From positions 62,001 to 126,000 of the forward strand of contig NZ_CP085305.1 in the NCBI RefSeq assembly GCF_020700235.1: 64,000 bases of DNA. Direction: 5' to 3'. The stretch is from Haladaptatus pallidirubidus. Lineage in GTDB: Archaea > Halobacteriota > Halobacteria > Halobacteriales > Haladaptataceae. This document shows, piece by piece, positions 51,962 to 62,117 of this stretch (positions are counted from its first letter, which is position 1; every line of letters starts with the position of its first letter). Both the position numbers and the translations under genes were made by a program. The notes under the pieces are model-generated. The model made no database searches, was not told the origin of the DNA, and saw only the letters and a program-made list of their open reading frames with translations.

Positions 51962-52328
51962 CTACAGTGGATTCGTTGTTGCTATTTGTTTCAAATCAGT
52001 GGCTTGATCGGAAACGAAGCTATTGCTGGCAGGGACAAATTTCATGCTTCCTTGAGGGCGGCAACCTACTCGAATCCACTTCCACTTAGAATCCTAAGAA
52101 GGCTTGGGAAATTGTCACCTATTCGCCAGGAGAAAGAATAAGAACTTAAAAATTATCAATAATTTGCATTTCCCGAGTTTCAGAGCACGCCCAAAAATTG
52201 ATATTGTGACGGCGAAGTAGTCAACATACGTTTTTAATTTCGACCAATATGTGATCTTCAAGTGATCACTCTATAATCTGTCTCTCTGTTTCTGACAAAA
52301 CATCTTGAACAATTGGAACCCAGGAGAG
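51962..52328. other. A/T-rich gap without a gene
   Basis: No coding sequence, RNA gene or repeat was recognised between the oxidoreductase relic and the PPC protein. Confidence 0.4.
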
Positions 52329-52736
52329 TTAGAAATCAAACACGTCGAGTCCAGTTCGTTCGTCAAGCTGATGCCGTAACAGCGTTTCACCCTTCTGAAC
52401 AATGAGTTCAAAGGTGCCTGAGACGCGAGCACCACTACAGTGGCCGCCAATCGATTCGAAATTACGCTTGCCTAATTGGATGTGCGCATGGATTTTGTCT
52501 GGTCCAATATTTCCGGTGAAATTGGTTACCTCAAACTCGCCTTCGAATGTCTCTTCGTGGTACTGCTGACGCTCGACATCATAGTGTCCGAGTGTTACCT
52601 CGTCGACGGCTCCAATCCCCGTAAAGAAGGCACTCTCAATAGATGCTGTTTCTCTAAGTTGGTCAAGAGAATCGAGCACTTGGTCTCCTGGATCGAGTCG
52701 AACAATGTACTGATTCTCTTCGTCTACATACTCCAT
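52329..52736 (-). CDS. PPC-domain (DUF296) protein
   Basis: This 135-residue protein, MEYVDEENQYIVRLDPGDQV, shows the PPC/DUF296 pattern AFFTGIGAVDEVTLGHYD, FEVTNFTGNIGPDKIHAHIQ and a GHCSGARVSGTFEL end. The two His in HAHIQLG and a His-Cys pair could hold a metal. Members are trimers; in archaea they are described as DNA-binding-like proteins of unknown role. The ATG at 52736 is preferred to an upstream in-frame start. Confidence 0.85.
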   Translation of the reverse strand: MEYVDEENQYIVRLDPGDQVLDSLDQLRETASIESAFFTGIGAVDEVTLGHYDVERQQYHEETFEGEFEVTNFTGNIGPDKIHAHIQLGKRNFESIGGHCSGARVSGTFELIVQKGETLLRHQLDERTGLDVFDF

Positions 52737-53126
52737 GATTCTATGTGCGCTACTACGGTTGCTTTTCACTTAACATTCTCTATAATGACGTTCCTAATTA
52801 ATCTTCAACTTCTGAGGATACATCAATTATATGGTGTAGTCATGCTCGGTGTGTCCATGAACCACGTCGGGTGCAACGACGCAACTTACTATGTTGGATG
52901 ACAGTGTTAACCGAACATGCTGATGGCTCAGTTCGCCACAGCGTTCCGTTTTTACCAATAGATATAACTCTTTGTATAATTATATATTCAACATATAATG
53001 TATAAAATTGGTATGGCAGTCGCCATTCTGCTTCTCTGCTACTTGAAAACATGGCTATCTGAACTGGTTAACCAACATAACTATATTATACCGGATCTAT
53101 ATTGTTGGTTAAGAAATACAACACTG
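52737..53126 (+). promoter_or_regulatory. A/T-rich gap with paired TTAACCAACA sites
   Basis: TTAACCAACA at 53068-53077 and its exact reverse complement TGTTGGTTAA at 53103-53112 bracket ATAACTATATTATA, a TATA-like box. The ATG at 53127 follows 14 bases later. A third copy, TTAACCAACA at 53584-53593, lies after the gene. The left site is part of a palindromic GGTTAACC. The arrangement looks like an autoregulated promoter. Confidence 0.5.
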
Positions 53127-53519
53127 ATGTCAGAACCAACGAAGCCCCAACCTTCTGATCTACTACCGAAATACCTCGTCGAAGGGCTCCAAAAACAAGA
53201 CAGTGAAACATTGCAGGCTATCGCGCACTATGCCCAAGAACTCCGCGTCTATCGCGCCGCGCGAGCGGAGGCTGAGCGCACAGCAGCTGCCAACACTCAT
53301 CAGATTGAACAGGCGACAGCCGAGGAACTCGCCGCCAAAGCACATGCAAAAGGAATTCCCGAAGATATCGCAGACTGGAGCACGATTTTCGAAAAAGGAG
53401 TTCCCGCGAAAGCATCAATCGTGAGGAAGACAATCAACGATAACGAGTATTACTACTTCCAATGGCGAGAAGGCGACCGGATTAGATCAGAATATCTCGC
53501 TCCTGTGAGTCCAAAATAA
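53127..53519 (+). CDS. DUF6788-like protein
   Basis: This 130-residue protein starts MSEPTKPQPSDLLPKYLVEG. A helical N-terminal half (LQAIAHYAQELRVYRAARAE, then a charged Ala-rich helix) is followed by a domain ending YYYFQWREGDRIRSEYLAPV. The last motif is typical of DUF6788-like proteins, where a basic/aromatic strand pair may contact nucleic acid. It is related in outline to the protein at 10339-10713 but lacks its Cys motif. Flanking TTAACCAACA repeats suggest its own regulation. Confidence 0.75.
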   Translation: MSEPTKPQPSDLLPKYLVEGLQKQDSETLQAIAHYAQELRVYRAARAEAERTAAANTHQIEQATAEELAAKAHAKGIPEDIADWSTIFEKGVPAKASIVRKTINDNEYYYFQWREGDRIRSEYLAPVSPK

Positions 53520-54248
53520 CGATTGACGACTAGTTGGAAGGGCAACGTCACACTACTAGTCATAGTAGGAGAGATACCACTGGTTAACCAACACCACTGG
53601 TTTTGAACAATACTGTAGGTTAAAGTGAGGAGACAGCGTATAAACGCACCGAGGCTGGAATATTCTCGTCTCATACAAAAAAGGAAACAGATGACAATGA
53701 CTGAGACTGGTCGGCCGCTTAATTGTGGTGCGTACGACACTTTATTCGTACAAAATCACGAACAGCAAACGTTGATGTGTTCCAATGCCTTGAGGCTCTT
53801 CGCGACGTAGCTGGCAACTACAAATGCACGTTAAAGAAAGTTCGGAAGTACGAATGAGTGATTATCTGACTGCCCTACAGAGCAGTTTGTTACTTTCGAC
53901 CCGTATCCCTAGCTGAGGGAATCGAAGTTAATCTTTGGTTCGTGATGCAGATTTTGCACTTATCACACCACCAAGTAACTCGGCCTATCGTTCGCTGGTG
54001 AAGCGGTCTGAACATAGACGTGGGACTCATCCGGGAGTTATAGAACAAGATTGATGACGGATCAGAGAAATTCGCTTCGAACCGCCTGCAATGTGCTTGC
54101 CGATGGATATCTTACTGGAACGGTCACTAATTGGAAATCGGTTACCGGCAGGTAAGCCGGTAGTAGTCGGTGAACTTCACGTAGAATTCGTCGGCGGTAT
54201 CGCACTCTGACAGCGAACATCCTCCTAACGAAGTGCGTTCTATCAACG
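53520..54248. other. Gap without an intact gene
   Basis: Apart from the TTAACCAACA copy at 53584 no feature was recognised. A minus-strand frame at 54062-54334 is Arg/Val rich and does not look like a protein. Confidence 0.35.
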
Positions 54249-54356
54249 TTAGAAACTGTGTTTGAGATCGGCATAAAGTTCGTCGTAGTGAAACACAATC
54301 GTGTCTTCAGGAATGGTACCACTCTCTTCGACATGAATTCGTCGTTTCATGTCCAT
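54249..54356 (-). CDS. Possible 35-residue protein or N-terminal fragment
   Basis: The ATG at 54356 encodes MDMKRRIHVEESGTIPEDTI and ends YADLKHSF at a TAA. The charge pattern fits a haloarchaeal protein. A further frame nearby (CDTADEFYVKFTDYYRL) may be its displaced continuation. It is too short to identify. Confidence 0.35.
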   Translation of the reverse strand: MDMKRRIHVEESGTIPEDTIVFHYDELYADLKHSF

Positions 54357-54505
54357 ACGTTATCATCTACCAGAATAAAACATCGCCCTTGGCGAGGGCT
54401 ATTCGATAGAGCGTTGCCCGGGTAGCAAGTCGCGAAAGCAGCCGAGGACAGGACACTTAAAAGGCAGAACGAAGAAACTTCGGGAATAGAAACATCATGT
54501 CCAGA

Positions 54506-55516
54506 TCATATGTCGAAGAGTTCGGCAGCATTCGAGTACATGAGCCGTTCCAAGTCAGCCTCGGACTCAACGGTCGCCTCGACATCGGAGACGATGACTT
54601 GGGTGTCCTCCTCGTCGAACGGGAAGTCGGTTCCGAACACGAATTGGTCGATTCCGACGGTGTCAAGGTCGGCAGCGAGCGCGGGACGGTGGAAGGATAT
54701 GCAGTCGTAGTAGAACCCCCTGAGGTACTCACGGATCGGTCTATCGGGCCGCGACGCTGGGTCGTCTATCTCGTCGCGGCCCTGCTCAAGTCGGCCAACT
54801 AACTGGAGGAGGGCACCGCCCATGTGTGAGAGGACGACGTCAAAGTCGTGGTCGTCGAAGAAACCGTCGTAGATCAATCGAGCGATCTGGAATGTTGTCT
54901 CTGTGGGGAAAACAATCAGTGGGTTGAAAAATGATTCGTCGGCGCCAAGTTCGTCACTGAGGACATTTCCGTGAGGGTGGACGAAGGCTGTCAGTCTAGT
55001 GTCATCGATGCGGTCAAAGACGGGCACCAACTCCGACCTGGACAGCTTTCGCCCATTAACCGATGTGGGGAGTGCGATGCCATGGAGGTTCAGGTCGTCG
55101 ACGATCCGGTCGACTTCGGTGACTGCTTCCTCTGGCTCTCGGAGCGGAAGCATCCCGAGGCCAGCAATGCGGTCGGGGTGCTGTGACTGTAGGTCAGCAA
55201 AGCCATCGTTGATGGTTCGAATTAACTCCGTCGATTGCTCGGGAGTGAACGCTTCGTCAATCGGATTCGGGGTGGATACGGACACCAAAGTCCGCTCAAC
55301 ATCATATTGGTTCATCCACTCAAATCTGGCATCTACATCAGTGAATCCCTCGTTTACGGGAATCTGGTTGCCCTCGGCCACGCTGACCGTGCCAGAGCGC
55401 TGGTGGATCATGTATAGCCGATCGCCTTTGGATTCCAGACCGACGGGCGTGTCCCATTCTAGGAGGAGATCGACGTATGGCTCCGGTAAGAGGTGGTTGT
55501 GGACATCAATCCTCAT
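54506..55516 (-). CDS. Amidohydrolase of the ACMSD type
   Basis: This 336-residue TIM-barrel enzyme starts MRIDVHNHLLPEPYVDLLLE with the metal motif H6xH8. A middle histidine lies in TAFVHPHGN, a later one in VVLSHMGGALLQL, and the catalytic Asp in FVFGTDFPFDEED near residue 300. This layout belongs to amidohydrolase 2/ACMSD-like enzymes, which include decarboxylases and hydrolases of ring-cleavage products and lactones. It is the last gene of a minus-strand run that begins with the ABC binding protein, so it probably degrades the imported compound. Confidence 0.88.
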   Translation of the reverse strand: MRIDVHNHLLPEPYVDLLLEWDTPVGLESKGDRLYMIHQRSGTVSVAEGNQIPVNEGFTDVDARFEWMNQYDVERTLVSVSTPNPIDEAFTPEQSTELIRTINDGFADLQSQHPDRIAGLGMLPLREPEEAVTEVDRIVDDLNLHGIALPTSVNGRKLSRSELVPVFDRIDDTRLTAFVHPHGNVLSDELGADESFFNPLIVFPTETTFQIARLIYDGFFDDHDFDVVLSHMGGALLQLVGRLEQGRDEIDDPASRPDRPIREYLRGFYYDCISFHRPALAADLDTVGIDQFVFGTDFPFDEEDTQVIVSDVEATVESEADLERLMYSNAAELFDI

Positions 55517-55647
55517 AGAAATGGTCACCTTTCGCGCCGTGATAAAGGTATCGCGGGGGTGTTCAAACCAACCATCGGACTGCCGTTCGACAACTGGACG
55601 TGGTACTACCACTAGTCCCCTAGAATCTGGCACTCGACGTCCGGTTT

Positions 55648-56947
55648 TCACCGTCCGGGCACGACGAACACTTGGAGGTCGTTGACGTTCGTCCCAGTCG
55701 CCTCGATGACATTCAACTCGTCGCGGCAGTCGAGGAATCGCCCGGCGTCGTTGTTCTCGAGCGCCTCGCGGGCCTTAGATATGGTGTCGGCTGTTTCTCG
55801 GGTTGCAATACCACCGGCGACCTCGGAGTTGCCGTCGATGCCGTCGGTATCGACGCTGGCGACGACTATGTCTGAATTGGTCAGTTCAAGGGCTGCGCTC
55901 AACGCGAACTCTTGATTGGGACCGCCGACGCCGTCACCCTGAATCGTTACGATCGTCTCGCCGCCCGATAGCAGGACTGCTGGTGCTTCAGTCGGCACGC
56001 CGGTGGCAGCACATGATTCCGCAAGCCGGACAGAACTTTAGCCGCCTCCCAGGCCTCTCCACGGATTCATGAACTCAATACGAGCGGTTTGTAACCGAAG
56101 GTATGTGCCACTGCAGCGGCTGCGTCAAGTGCGGTAGTCCCGTCTGCGAGCACGTGCTGGGATACAGTCGCAAACACGTCATCGGCGGGGCCGAGTGTTT
56201 CCGGATATATCCCATCGCTGCCCCGGCGAAGCCGCGTTTCGACCGGGTCAGGGACGTCGACTTCATAGCACTTGAGGACCTCCAGTACATCCGGATAGGT
56301 CGACTCGTCGGGAGTCAACGGGCCGCTAACGATGACGTCGAATCGATTGCCTACGACGTCGCTAAACACCAGCCCGACGACTGTCGCAGGCGATGCCGCC
56401 GCGGCGAGCTGACCTCCCTTGAGGTCTGAGCAGTGTTTACGAGCAGCGTTTATCTCCCCGATGGTTGCTCCGCTCGCGAGCAGTCCCTCGGTTGTTGACT
56501 GCAGGTCGGAAAGGTCAATGCCGTCGGCTGGGGCAGGTAGAGCGCACTTCCGCCGCCGGTGACGACTCCGACGACGAGGTCGTCGACTCCGGCCGACTTG
56601 GCGGTTGCCAGCACTGTGTACGTGCGATCCCGACGGACCGCTCGCTGAGGACGGAATAGTCGCCAGGGAGGAATTCTATTCGTTCAGTCTCGACAGGGTT
56701 ATCGGTAACGACCACGCCGCGGTCAATCTGGTCAATTAGAACGTCTTCAAGCGCGCTCGCCGCGGTAGCGGCCGCGTTACCGCCACCGATAAAGATCACG
56801 TCGCTGTAAGTGTCGAGGTCGTACCGTTCGTCGCCAACGACCAGCTCAGTTCTGTCAAGTCCCAACCTCTCGGCGACCACATTTAAGGGCTGTGCGGCTT
56901 CGATTCCTGCGGCCACGCACTCAAGGGGAGTCGTCCGGGCGGGTCAT
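55648..56947 (-). pseudogene. Glycerate 2-kinase broken by several frameshifts
   Basis: Pieces in different frames follow the order of a DUF4147/MOFRL glycerate kinase. The N-terminus reads VAAGIEAAQPLNVVAERLGL and IFIGGGNAAATAASALEDVL. The middle reads LVVGVVTGGGSALYLPQP, then VVGNRFDVIVSGPLTPDEST. The end is the MOFRL domain, AVLLSGGETIVTIQGDGVGG with SVDTDGIDGNSEVAGG. Shifts occur near 56620, 56520, 56430 and 56020. The intact enzyme would phosphorylate glycerate to 2-phosphoglycerate, feeding glycolysis. Its loss leaves the catabolic operon without a clear exit step in this window. Confidence 0.8.
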
Positions 56948-57093
56948 CGACGTCGTTGGCGTCTGGTATCATGTCCGTGTCATGGTTGCTTCCGTACGGA
57001 GTTGTCTTGAGTCTCTGATCCATCCAGTTTATTTGTCCTGTCGTTCGAAGTTGGTAGGTGTTTTCTGTTTCGGTCTGTCAAAGGTGGGTTAGA

Positions 57094-57963
57094 TCAAACC
57101 GATCCTGGTGGTGTCACGACCTTCAACGCCCACACGACGGTCTGGTAGAAGATGTAAGAGCCCAGCATGATGACAAGAACGACGCCGAACATGTAGCCGA
57201 GGTCAGCGTTCTTCCAGGCAAGAACAATCTGGTAGCCAATGCCTTGTGAGGAAGCAATGAACTCCGCAACGATGACTCCCACAATGGAGAGCTGGACGGT
57301 CGATTTCATGCTGCTCGCGATGTTTGGAAGCCCCCGCCAGAACCGGAAGTACTTGACCATCTGCCACCGCGTGGCTCCGAGTACGATGCCGAGGTGCTCG
57401 AATCGGTCCTCGAGTTCGTTCATCCCTGTGATGGTGTTGATGAACACCGGGAAAAATCCGACCCAGGCTCCGAACGCCGTGACGCCGTTAATTGCGATGG
57501 CCTGTTGGGCCTGCTCTGCTGTGACCGACCCGAAGAGATAGGCCGATGGGCCCGTGAAGGTGAACAGCACAATGTCGCTACCGACGAGGAACCAGATGAC
57601 GAACATCGGTGCTAGTACCGGATGGGGCACCGCGTATGCGAAGATAATCAACGGCATCGACATCTGTCGAACAGTGAATACTTCGGCGATGACGACCCCA
57701 AGGATGATTCCCACTATGGTAGCGAGGATGAAGGCAACGACGACTGACGTGAACGTCTCGGTTATCTTGATGGAGACAGTGTCGATTTGGGCCATTAGTT
57801 GCTGTCTCGTATATGAGGTGCTGGCGAAGATGCGGTTGTTATCGATAATGCGAGCGATTCCCTCCCAGCAGAGGAGCATCAAGAGTCCCGCGGCGACAGT
57901 CGGAAGCCGTCGCTTGATCCACCGTTGTGCTTGCCAGAGCCGCTGATCCGAACGTATCGACAT
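57094..57963 (-). CDS. ABC transporter permease, NitT/TauT type (second permease)
   Basis: This 289-residue inner-membrane permease has six helices and the family EAA-like loop FEHLGIVLGATRWQMVKYFR with LPNIASSMK after it. It is related to SsuC/TauC permeases. Its start lies two bases after the stop of the other permease (57965-58813), so the two probably form a heterodimer in the importer made with the ATPase at 58810 and the binding protein at 59831. Confidence 0.88.
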   Translation of the reverse strand: MSIRSDQRLWQAQRWIKRRLPTVAAGLLMLLCWEGIARIIDNNRIFASTSYTRQQLMAQIDTVSIKITETFTSVVVAFILATIVGIILGVVIAEVFTVRQMSMPLIIFAYAVPHPVLAPMFVIWFLVGSDIVLFTFTGPSAYLFGSVTAEQAQQAIAINGVTAFGAWVGFFPVFINTITGMNELEDRFEHLGIVLGATRWQMVKYFRFWRGLPNIASSMKSTVQLSIVGVIVAEFIASSQGIGYQIVLAWKNADLGYMFGVVLVIMLGSYIFYQTVVWALKVVTPPGSV

Positions 57964-57964
57964 A

Positions 57965-58813
57965 TTAGTTATCCCCCATTATCGAGGATTTCTTCCAGAA
58001 AATGATCCTGCTCTCGATGAGATACACGGCGAGCACGACGCCAGTGCTGATGAATCCCAGTATGAGGACAATGGCAAACGCGCGCGAAATGCTTGTGCGG
58101 CCGATTGCCGAGGCTGCCATCGATCCGATTCCTGGCGTTCCGCTGACGAATTCACCGACGACGGCCCCGATCATAGCCAGTATGAATCCAATCTTCATTC
58201 CGTCGAAGATGAATGGTAATCCCTTTCGTAATCGGACGTACTTGAATTCCTGCCATGTTGTCGACCCGTAGATCTCAAGCATATTCTTCGTCGACTCGTC
58301 GACATCGCTGAATCCGTCGATAGCGGCGATTAACATGGGGAAGAAGGCAACCCAAACGGCCATGACGTAGTTCGCCGTCGACAGCCCGGAGACGGTGACG
58401 AAACTCACCCAATAGATAACTAGCGGTGTCAGTGCTATCCGGGGGACGGTGTTGATACCCACGATGAACGGCATGAGGGCGTTCAACAACCGCTCGTTCG
58501 CCACCAGTGGGATAGCGATAACGATCGATAATCCCAGAGCGATGAAATACCCGACGAAGGCCGCCGAGAGTGTTTTAGGCAGTACAAATGTGATCGCTGA
58601 CCAGATGCGCGTTAATTCATTCACGACATCGATCGGCCCCGGAAAGTACTTCGGATTGAGCGCCAGGAGCGTTGTCGCTCCCTCCCAAAACACGAGCAAG
58701 AGGACAATGCCTAATCCTGACAGGCACCAGCGTGTCGCCCGAGTGTTATCGATGCTGTACCACCTTCTGTCCGAGGCGTTCAGTCCCAGTTTCCGAACTA
58801 CGTTCCCGATCAT
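57965..58813 (-). CDS. ABC transporter permease, NitT/TauT type (first permease)
   Basis: This 282-residue permease has six helices and the EAA loop ENMLEIYGSTTWQEFKYVRL-like segment (KNMLEIYGSTTWQEFKYVRL) followed by LPFIFDGMK. It starts MIGNVVRKLGLNASDRRWYS. The start overlaps the stop of the ATPase gene by four bases, and the second permease follows at once, which shows a tightly coupled operon. Confidence 0.88.
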   Translation of the reverse strand: MIGNVVRKLGLNASDRRWYSIDNTRATRWCLSGLGIVLLLVFWEGATTLLALNPKYFPGPIDVVNELTRIWSAITFVLPKTLSAAFVGYFIALGLSIVIAIPLVANERLLNALMPFIVGINTVPRIALTPLVIYWVSFVTVSGLSTANYVMAVWVAFFPMLIAAIDGFSDVDESTKNMLEIYGSTTWQEFKYVRLRKGLPFIFDGMKIGFILAMIGAVVGEFVSGTPGIGSMAASAIGRTSISRAFAIVLILGFISTGVVLAVYLIESRIIFWKKSSIMGDN

Positions 58814-59652
58814 TTCAGGCTCTTGAAGTGCTGGTGGAGCTTCGTGGACAGTTCGACGAAGCGTTCGGTCGCTCTGGTCTCCTCGTTTCGCGGCCGTTCG
58901 AGGTCTATCTCGATTTCATCGACCACCTCTCCCGGACGCGGCGAGAGAACAACGACCCGGTCTGAAAGGAAAACAGCTTCGTCGAGGTCGTGGGTAATGA
59001 ACAGAATAGTCTTCTCGGTCTCTCGCCAAATCCGTAGTAATTCGAGATTCAACTCGTCCTTCGTCATCGCATCCAGTGACCCAAAGGGCTCGTCCATTAG
59101 GAGAACCGACGGGTTGTAGATTAGCGCTTGGCTAATCGTCACGCGCTGTTGCATCCCGCCAGAGAGTTCGTTCGGGTATGAATCGCCGAATCCCTTGAGA
59201 CCTACGAGCGAAATAAGTTCGTCGGCACGCTCTCGATACTCGTCCATGTCACCGTCGATCGCCCCGTTCTCTTTCAGGATCTGGACGGGGAGCATGATGT
59301 TCTTTCGGACGGTGCGCCACTCAAGTGCGACGGGGTGCTGGAAGACAAGCCCGACCTCTTTTCGCTGGTGTTGTGTGCTCTGGACGCTTGTGCCGTTTAT
59401 CTTGATAGAGCCGTCCGTGGGTTCTAAAATTCCAGCGGCGAGGTGTAGTAGTGTCGACTTCCCGCAGCCCGACGGACCGACGACGGAAACGAATTCTCCG
59501 TGCTCGATGTTGAGGTCGATGTCCTGGAGCGCCGTCACTGATTCTTCGGCCGGGTCGGTCCCGTACACTTTTTGAACATCGTCGTAAGTTATCATGCGTT
59601 TCGAGGCAGTTCTCCCGCTATCTGCGGAGTCCCGCGCTATGTTGTTACTCAT
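58810..59652 (-). CDS. ABC transporter ATP-binding protein, NitT/TauT type
   Basis: This 280-residue ATPase shows Walker A VVGPSGCGKSTLLHL, a Q-loop (VGLVFQHPVALEW), the signature LSGGMQQRVTI, Walker B VLLMDEPFGSLD and the H-loop FITHDLDEA. It resembles SsuB/TauB. It powers the importer formed with the two permeases. A TATA-like GTTTAATAA lies about 35 bases upstream of the ATG at 59652, so it may have its own promoter besides read-through from the binding protein gene. Confidence 0.92.
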   Translation of the reverse strand: MSNNIARDSADSGRTASKRMITYDDVQKVYGTDPAEESVTALQDIDLNIEHGEFVSVVGPSGCGKSTLLHLAAGILEPTDGSIKINGTSVQSTQHQRKEVGLVFQHPVALEWRTVRKNIMLPVQILKENGAIDGDMDEYRERADELISLVGLKGFGDSYPNELSGGMQQRVTISQALIYNPSVLLMDEPFGSLDAMTKDELNLELLRIWRETEKTILFITHDLDEAVFLSDRVVVLSPRPGEVVDEIEIDLERPRNEETRATERFVELSTKLHQHFKSLK

Positions 59653-59830
59653 TCTCTATCAATGACGTTGGATTCCGAATTATTAAACGTACCTGTTAAG
59701 GTAAAATACATTATATTTTATGGCGCTGTTTGCGACGCTACAGTGTGTTCCCCCGCCAGTGGCTTGTACACATCCCACAAGGGCGGGTTAGCCCGGTACC
59801 AACTGGTAGTCTGATGTCAATGGGAATTGT

Positions 59831-61063
59831 TCAATTACTGGACTCGGCTTTTTTGAAAATGGACCAGATCTCGCCCGCGTTCTCACCCAGCTGGTTCCAT
59901 TCCTTATTGGTGAATTTTACCTTTTCTGATTGTTCGTAGGCGCGTGTGTCGACAAGGTCACTCGCACTCGGAAGCGCGTTAGGATTGTCAACCAGCGCAG
60001 AAGCGGCGTTATCAAGCACGAAGGAGATGCCGCCCTCGGTGAAGTAACCGAGTCCGTTGTCCTTCATGTCCAGCGTGACTGCCTGAGCACAATTGACCGA
60101 ATGCTGGCCTACAAGTTCCTCCTCAGTCCAAGTCCGAAGATTGGGGTTTACCTCCGACTTGAGGTAGTCGAGATACTCAGACTGGTTCAACAGACCCCAC
60201 TTCAGAGCCTTGAAATATCCAGTTAGCACATTAGACATGAACTCAACGTTGTTCTCCTTGTTCTCAAACCATTTGTTGTTGACCCAGATTGGGAACCCCG
60301 GAAACGCGCCAAAGGCAGTCAACGGAGTCACGCCGAGTTCGGCGTCGACTTGCTCTTGGTAAGTGGGGAACAGATCGATAGATCCCCAGATAGCCTGTAC
60401 CTGGTTATTGGCGAGTTTCGGGGCGGCAACCTCCTCTGTCCCCTCTTCGATGGTCACCTTGCTCGGGTCGACACCAACGAGATTCGGATAGACCTCCGAG
60501 GTCGCCGCCGCGAATCCCGAGGCCGCTAGAATCGTCTTTCCAGCGAGATCTGTTCTATCCTTCATCTGATCCTTCCGCCAGATGAGCGATAGGAGCGGTC
60601 GTCCCCGAGCCAGCCCCATAATGGACATGTTCAGCGCCTCGGTATCCTGCGTCTTCGGGTAGACGCTCAGCGCGGTCGTCAGGGAACTGATTCCCATAGC
60701 CTTGTTTCCAACACCGATGTTCTGTGCCTCTGTGTCTGAACCGTTTCCCCGCGTCCCGTTAATGTTTGGGACGCCGGCGTTTTTCCAGTATCCCCTGCCT
60801 GCAGCTACGTGGGTGTGTCCCCACGAAGGCTCCTTCTTCCAGGGCGTCGTGAAGGTAGCCTTTCCACTGCCGCTGGCTGACCCTTCTCCAGCCGTGGTAG
60901 ACTGGTTGCTTCCTCCGCCACCGGTACAGCCGGCCAGCATCATGGCACCGAGCGAACTCAGTGACCCATGCAGGAATTTCCGGCGATCAACACCTCCTGG
61001 GAGGATGTTGTCGAGATTGTCAACTATCTGTTCTTCTGCTGCACTCGGTTCTCGGTCGGACAT
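59831..61063 (-). CDS. Tat-exported substrate-binding lipoprotein of the ABC importer
   Basis: This protein of about 410 residues carries a twin-arginine signal, DRRKFLHGSLSSLGAMMLAG, ending with a lipobox Cys followed by a Gly/Ser/Thr linker. The mature part resembles NMT1/SsuA-type binding proteins (AGKTILAASGFAAATSEVYP and KLANNQVQAIWGSIDLFPTY), which capture small anionic or aromatic compounds outside the cell. The Tat route is usual in haloarchaea. The start may be the ATG at 61063 (chosen) or 61075. It is the first gene of the importer run. Confidence 0.88.
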   Translation of the reverse strand: MSDREPSAAEEQIVDNLDNILPGGVDRRKFLHGSLSSLGAMMLAGCTGGGGSNQSTTAGEGSASGSGKATFTTPWKKEPSWGHTHVAAGRGYWKNAGVPNINGTRGNGSDTEAQNIGVGNKAMGISSLTTALSVYPKTQDTEALNMSIMGLARGRPLLSLIWRKDQMKDRTDLAGKTILAASGFAAATSEVYPNLVGVDPSKVTIEEGTEEVAAPKLANNQVQAIWGSIDLFPTYQEQVDAELGVTPLTAFGAFPGFPIWVNNKWFENKENNVEFMSNVLTGYFKALKWGLLNQSEYLDYLKSEVNPNLRTWTEEELVGQHSVNCAQAVTLDMKDNGLGYFTEGGISFVLDNAASALVDNPNALPSASDLVDTRAYEQSEKVKFTNKEWNQLGENAGEIWSIFKKAESSN

Positions 61064-61349
61064 ACGGAACCTCATTCAGGCTCATTGTATAAAAATGATT
61101 GTGTATATAATAATATATTTTCTATACATCTTATTTTCTTGTGGCTCTCATCCGCTGTTCTTTTCTCTGCAAGTCAATCTAAATTAGAGTATAAATAATT
61201 CGGCTATGTCGAACGGATATCTATCACCAACCCGCTCAGCATGTGAATAACGAATACAGCATTACAAACCTAACTCTGTAACGTAGGGCTATGAAGCATA
61301 AGATTCGAACATATCGAACAGTTAGCCATGAGAGATACCCGCATGGAAG
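61064..61349. promoter_or_regulatory. Promoter region of the binding-protein gene
   Basis: The 100 bases upstream of 61063 (minus strand) are very A/T rich, with TATTATATACAC and TTTTTATACAATG as TATA candidates. No gene lies in the gap. The IclR gene ends at 61350 on the same strand. Confidence 0.4.
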
Positions 61350-62117
61350 CTACGCAAGTGCAAGTTCTAGTTCGAATTCGCTGACTATCTTCTTCACTGC
61401 ATCTGCGAGTTCAGTCTCCCGCTCTCCACCCGTAATCGAGTGTTCTGGTCCAGTGACGCTGAACCCGCCAATGATGCCGCCTGACTGCCTGGTCGCTGCC
61501 ACTCCGATGGCATGCAATTCCTTGAAATTCTCCGCATTGTTAACGGCATATCCCTGTTCGCGTATTTCTTCAATCTCCGCGAACAAAGATTCCCGGTCTG
61601 TGATCGTGTTCTTCGTCTCCTTCGGCAGCCCCCATTTATCTATTATTCGTTCAACTTGCAAGTCCGGCAATTCGGCGAGTATCGCCTTTCCGACCGCGGT
61701 GTTGTGCAGGTGAAGACGGTTTCCCAATCGTTCGTGAGTCCAGCCTATCTTGTTCCCTGATGCGGTGTGGATAAAGACGGCTTTACCACCCATCTCAACG
61801 GCGAAGATGGATCGGAGTCTAACCTCCTCGAATAGTTGCTCGGTGAATTCGCGCGCTAGAACGAATCCGTCTTCGCGCGTTCGAACGTGGTTGCCCAGCC
61901 GGAGAAGTTCGGGGCCGAGCAAGTAAAAATCGCCGCGCTGTATCACGAACTCATTCTTCTCCAGCGTGGCGAGGTGACCGTATACCGTGCTCTTGGGTCG
62001 GTTCATCCCCTCTGCAATCTCCGAGACTCTTGCACCGTCAACCTTTTCAAGGAATTTGAGTATCTCTATCGAGGTCGTAGTTGTCTGAAGCGTGTCCGAC
62101 CCGTCTTTGCCTGACAT
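61350..62117 (-). CDS. IclR family transcription regulator
   Basis: This 255-residue protein starts MSGKDGSDTLQTTTTSIEIL. A winged helix (residues 10-75; SEIAEGMNRPKSTVYGHLAT) is followed by the IclR effector domain (LGNRLHLHNTAVGKAILAEL, GYAVNNAENFKELHAIGVAA and GGFSVTGPEHSIT). Such regulators sense aromatic or sugar-acid metabolites. It lies inside the catabolic cluster between the importer and the first dehydrogenase gene and very probably controls both. A CTTTATATAG box is about 35 bases upstream. Confidence 0.92.
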   Translation of the reverse strand: MSGKDGSDTLQTTTTSIEILKFLEKVDGARVSEIAEGMNRPKSTVYGHLATLEKNEFVIQRGDFYLLGPELLRLGNHVRTREDGFVLAREFTEQLFEEVRLRSIFAVEMGGKAVFIHTASGNKIGWTHERLGNRLHLHNTAVGKAILAELPDLQVERIIDKWGLPKETKNTITDRESLFAEIEEIREQGYAVNNAENFKELHAIGVAATRQSGGIIGGFSVTGPEHSITGGERETELADAVKKIVSEFELELALA

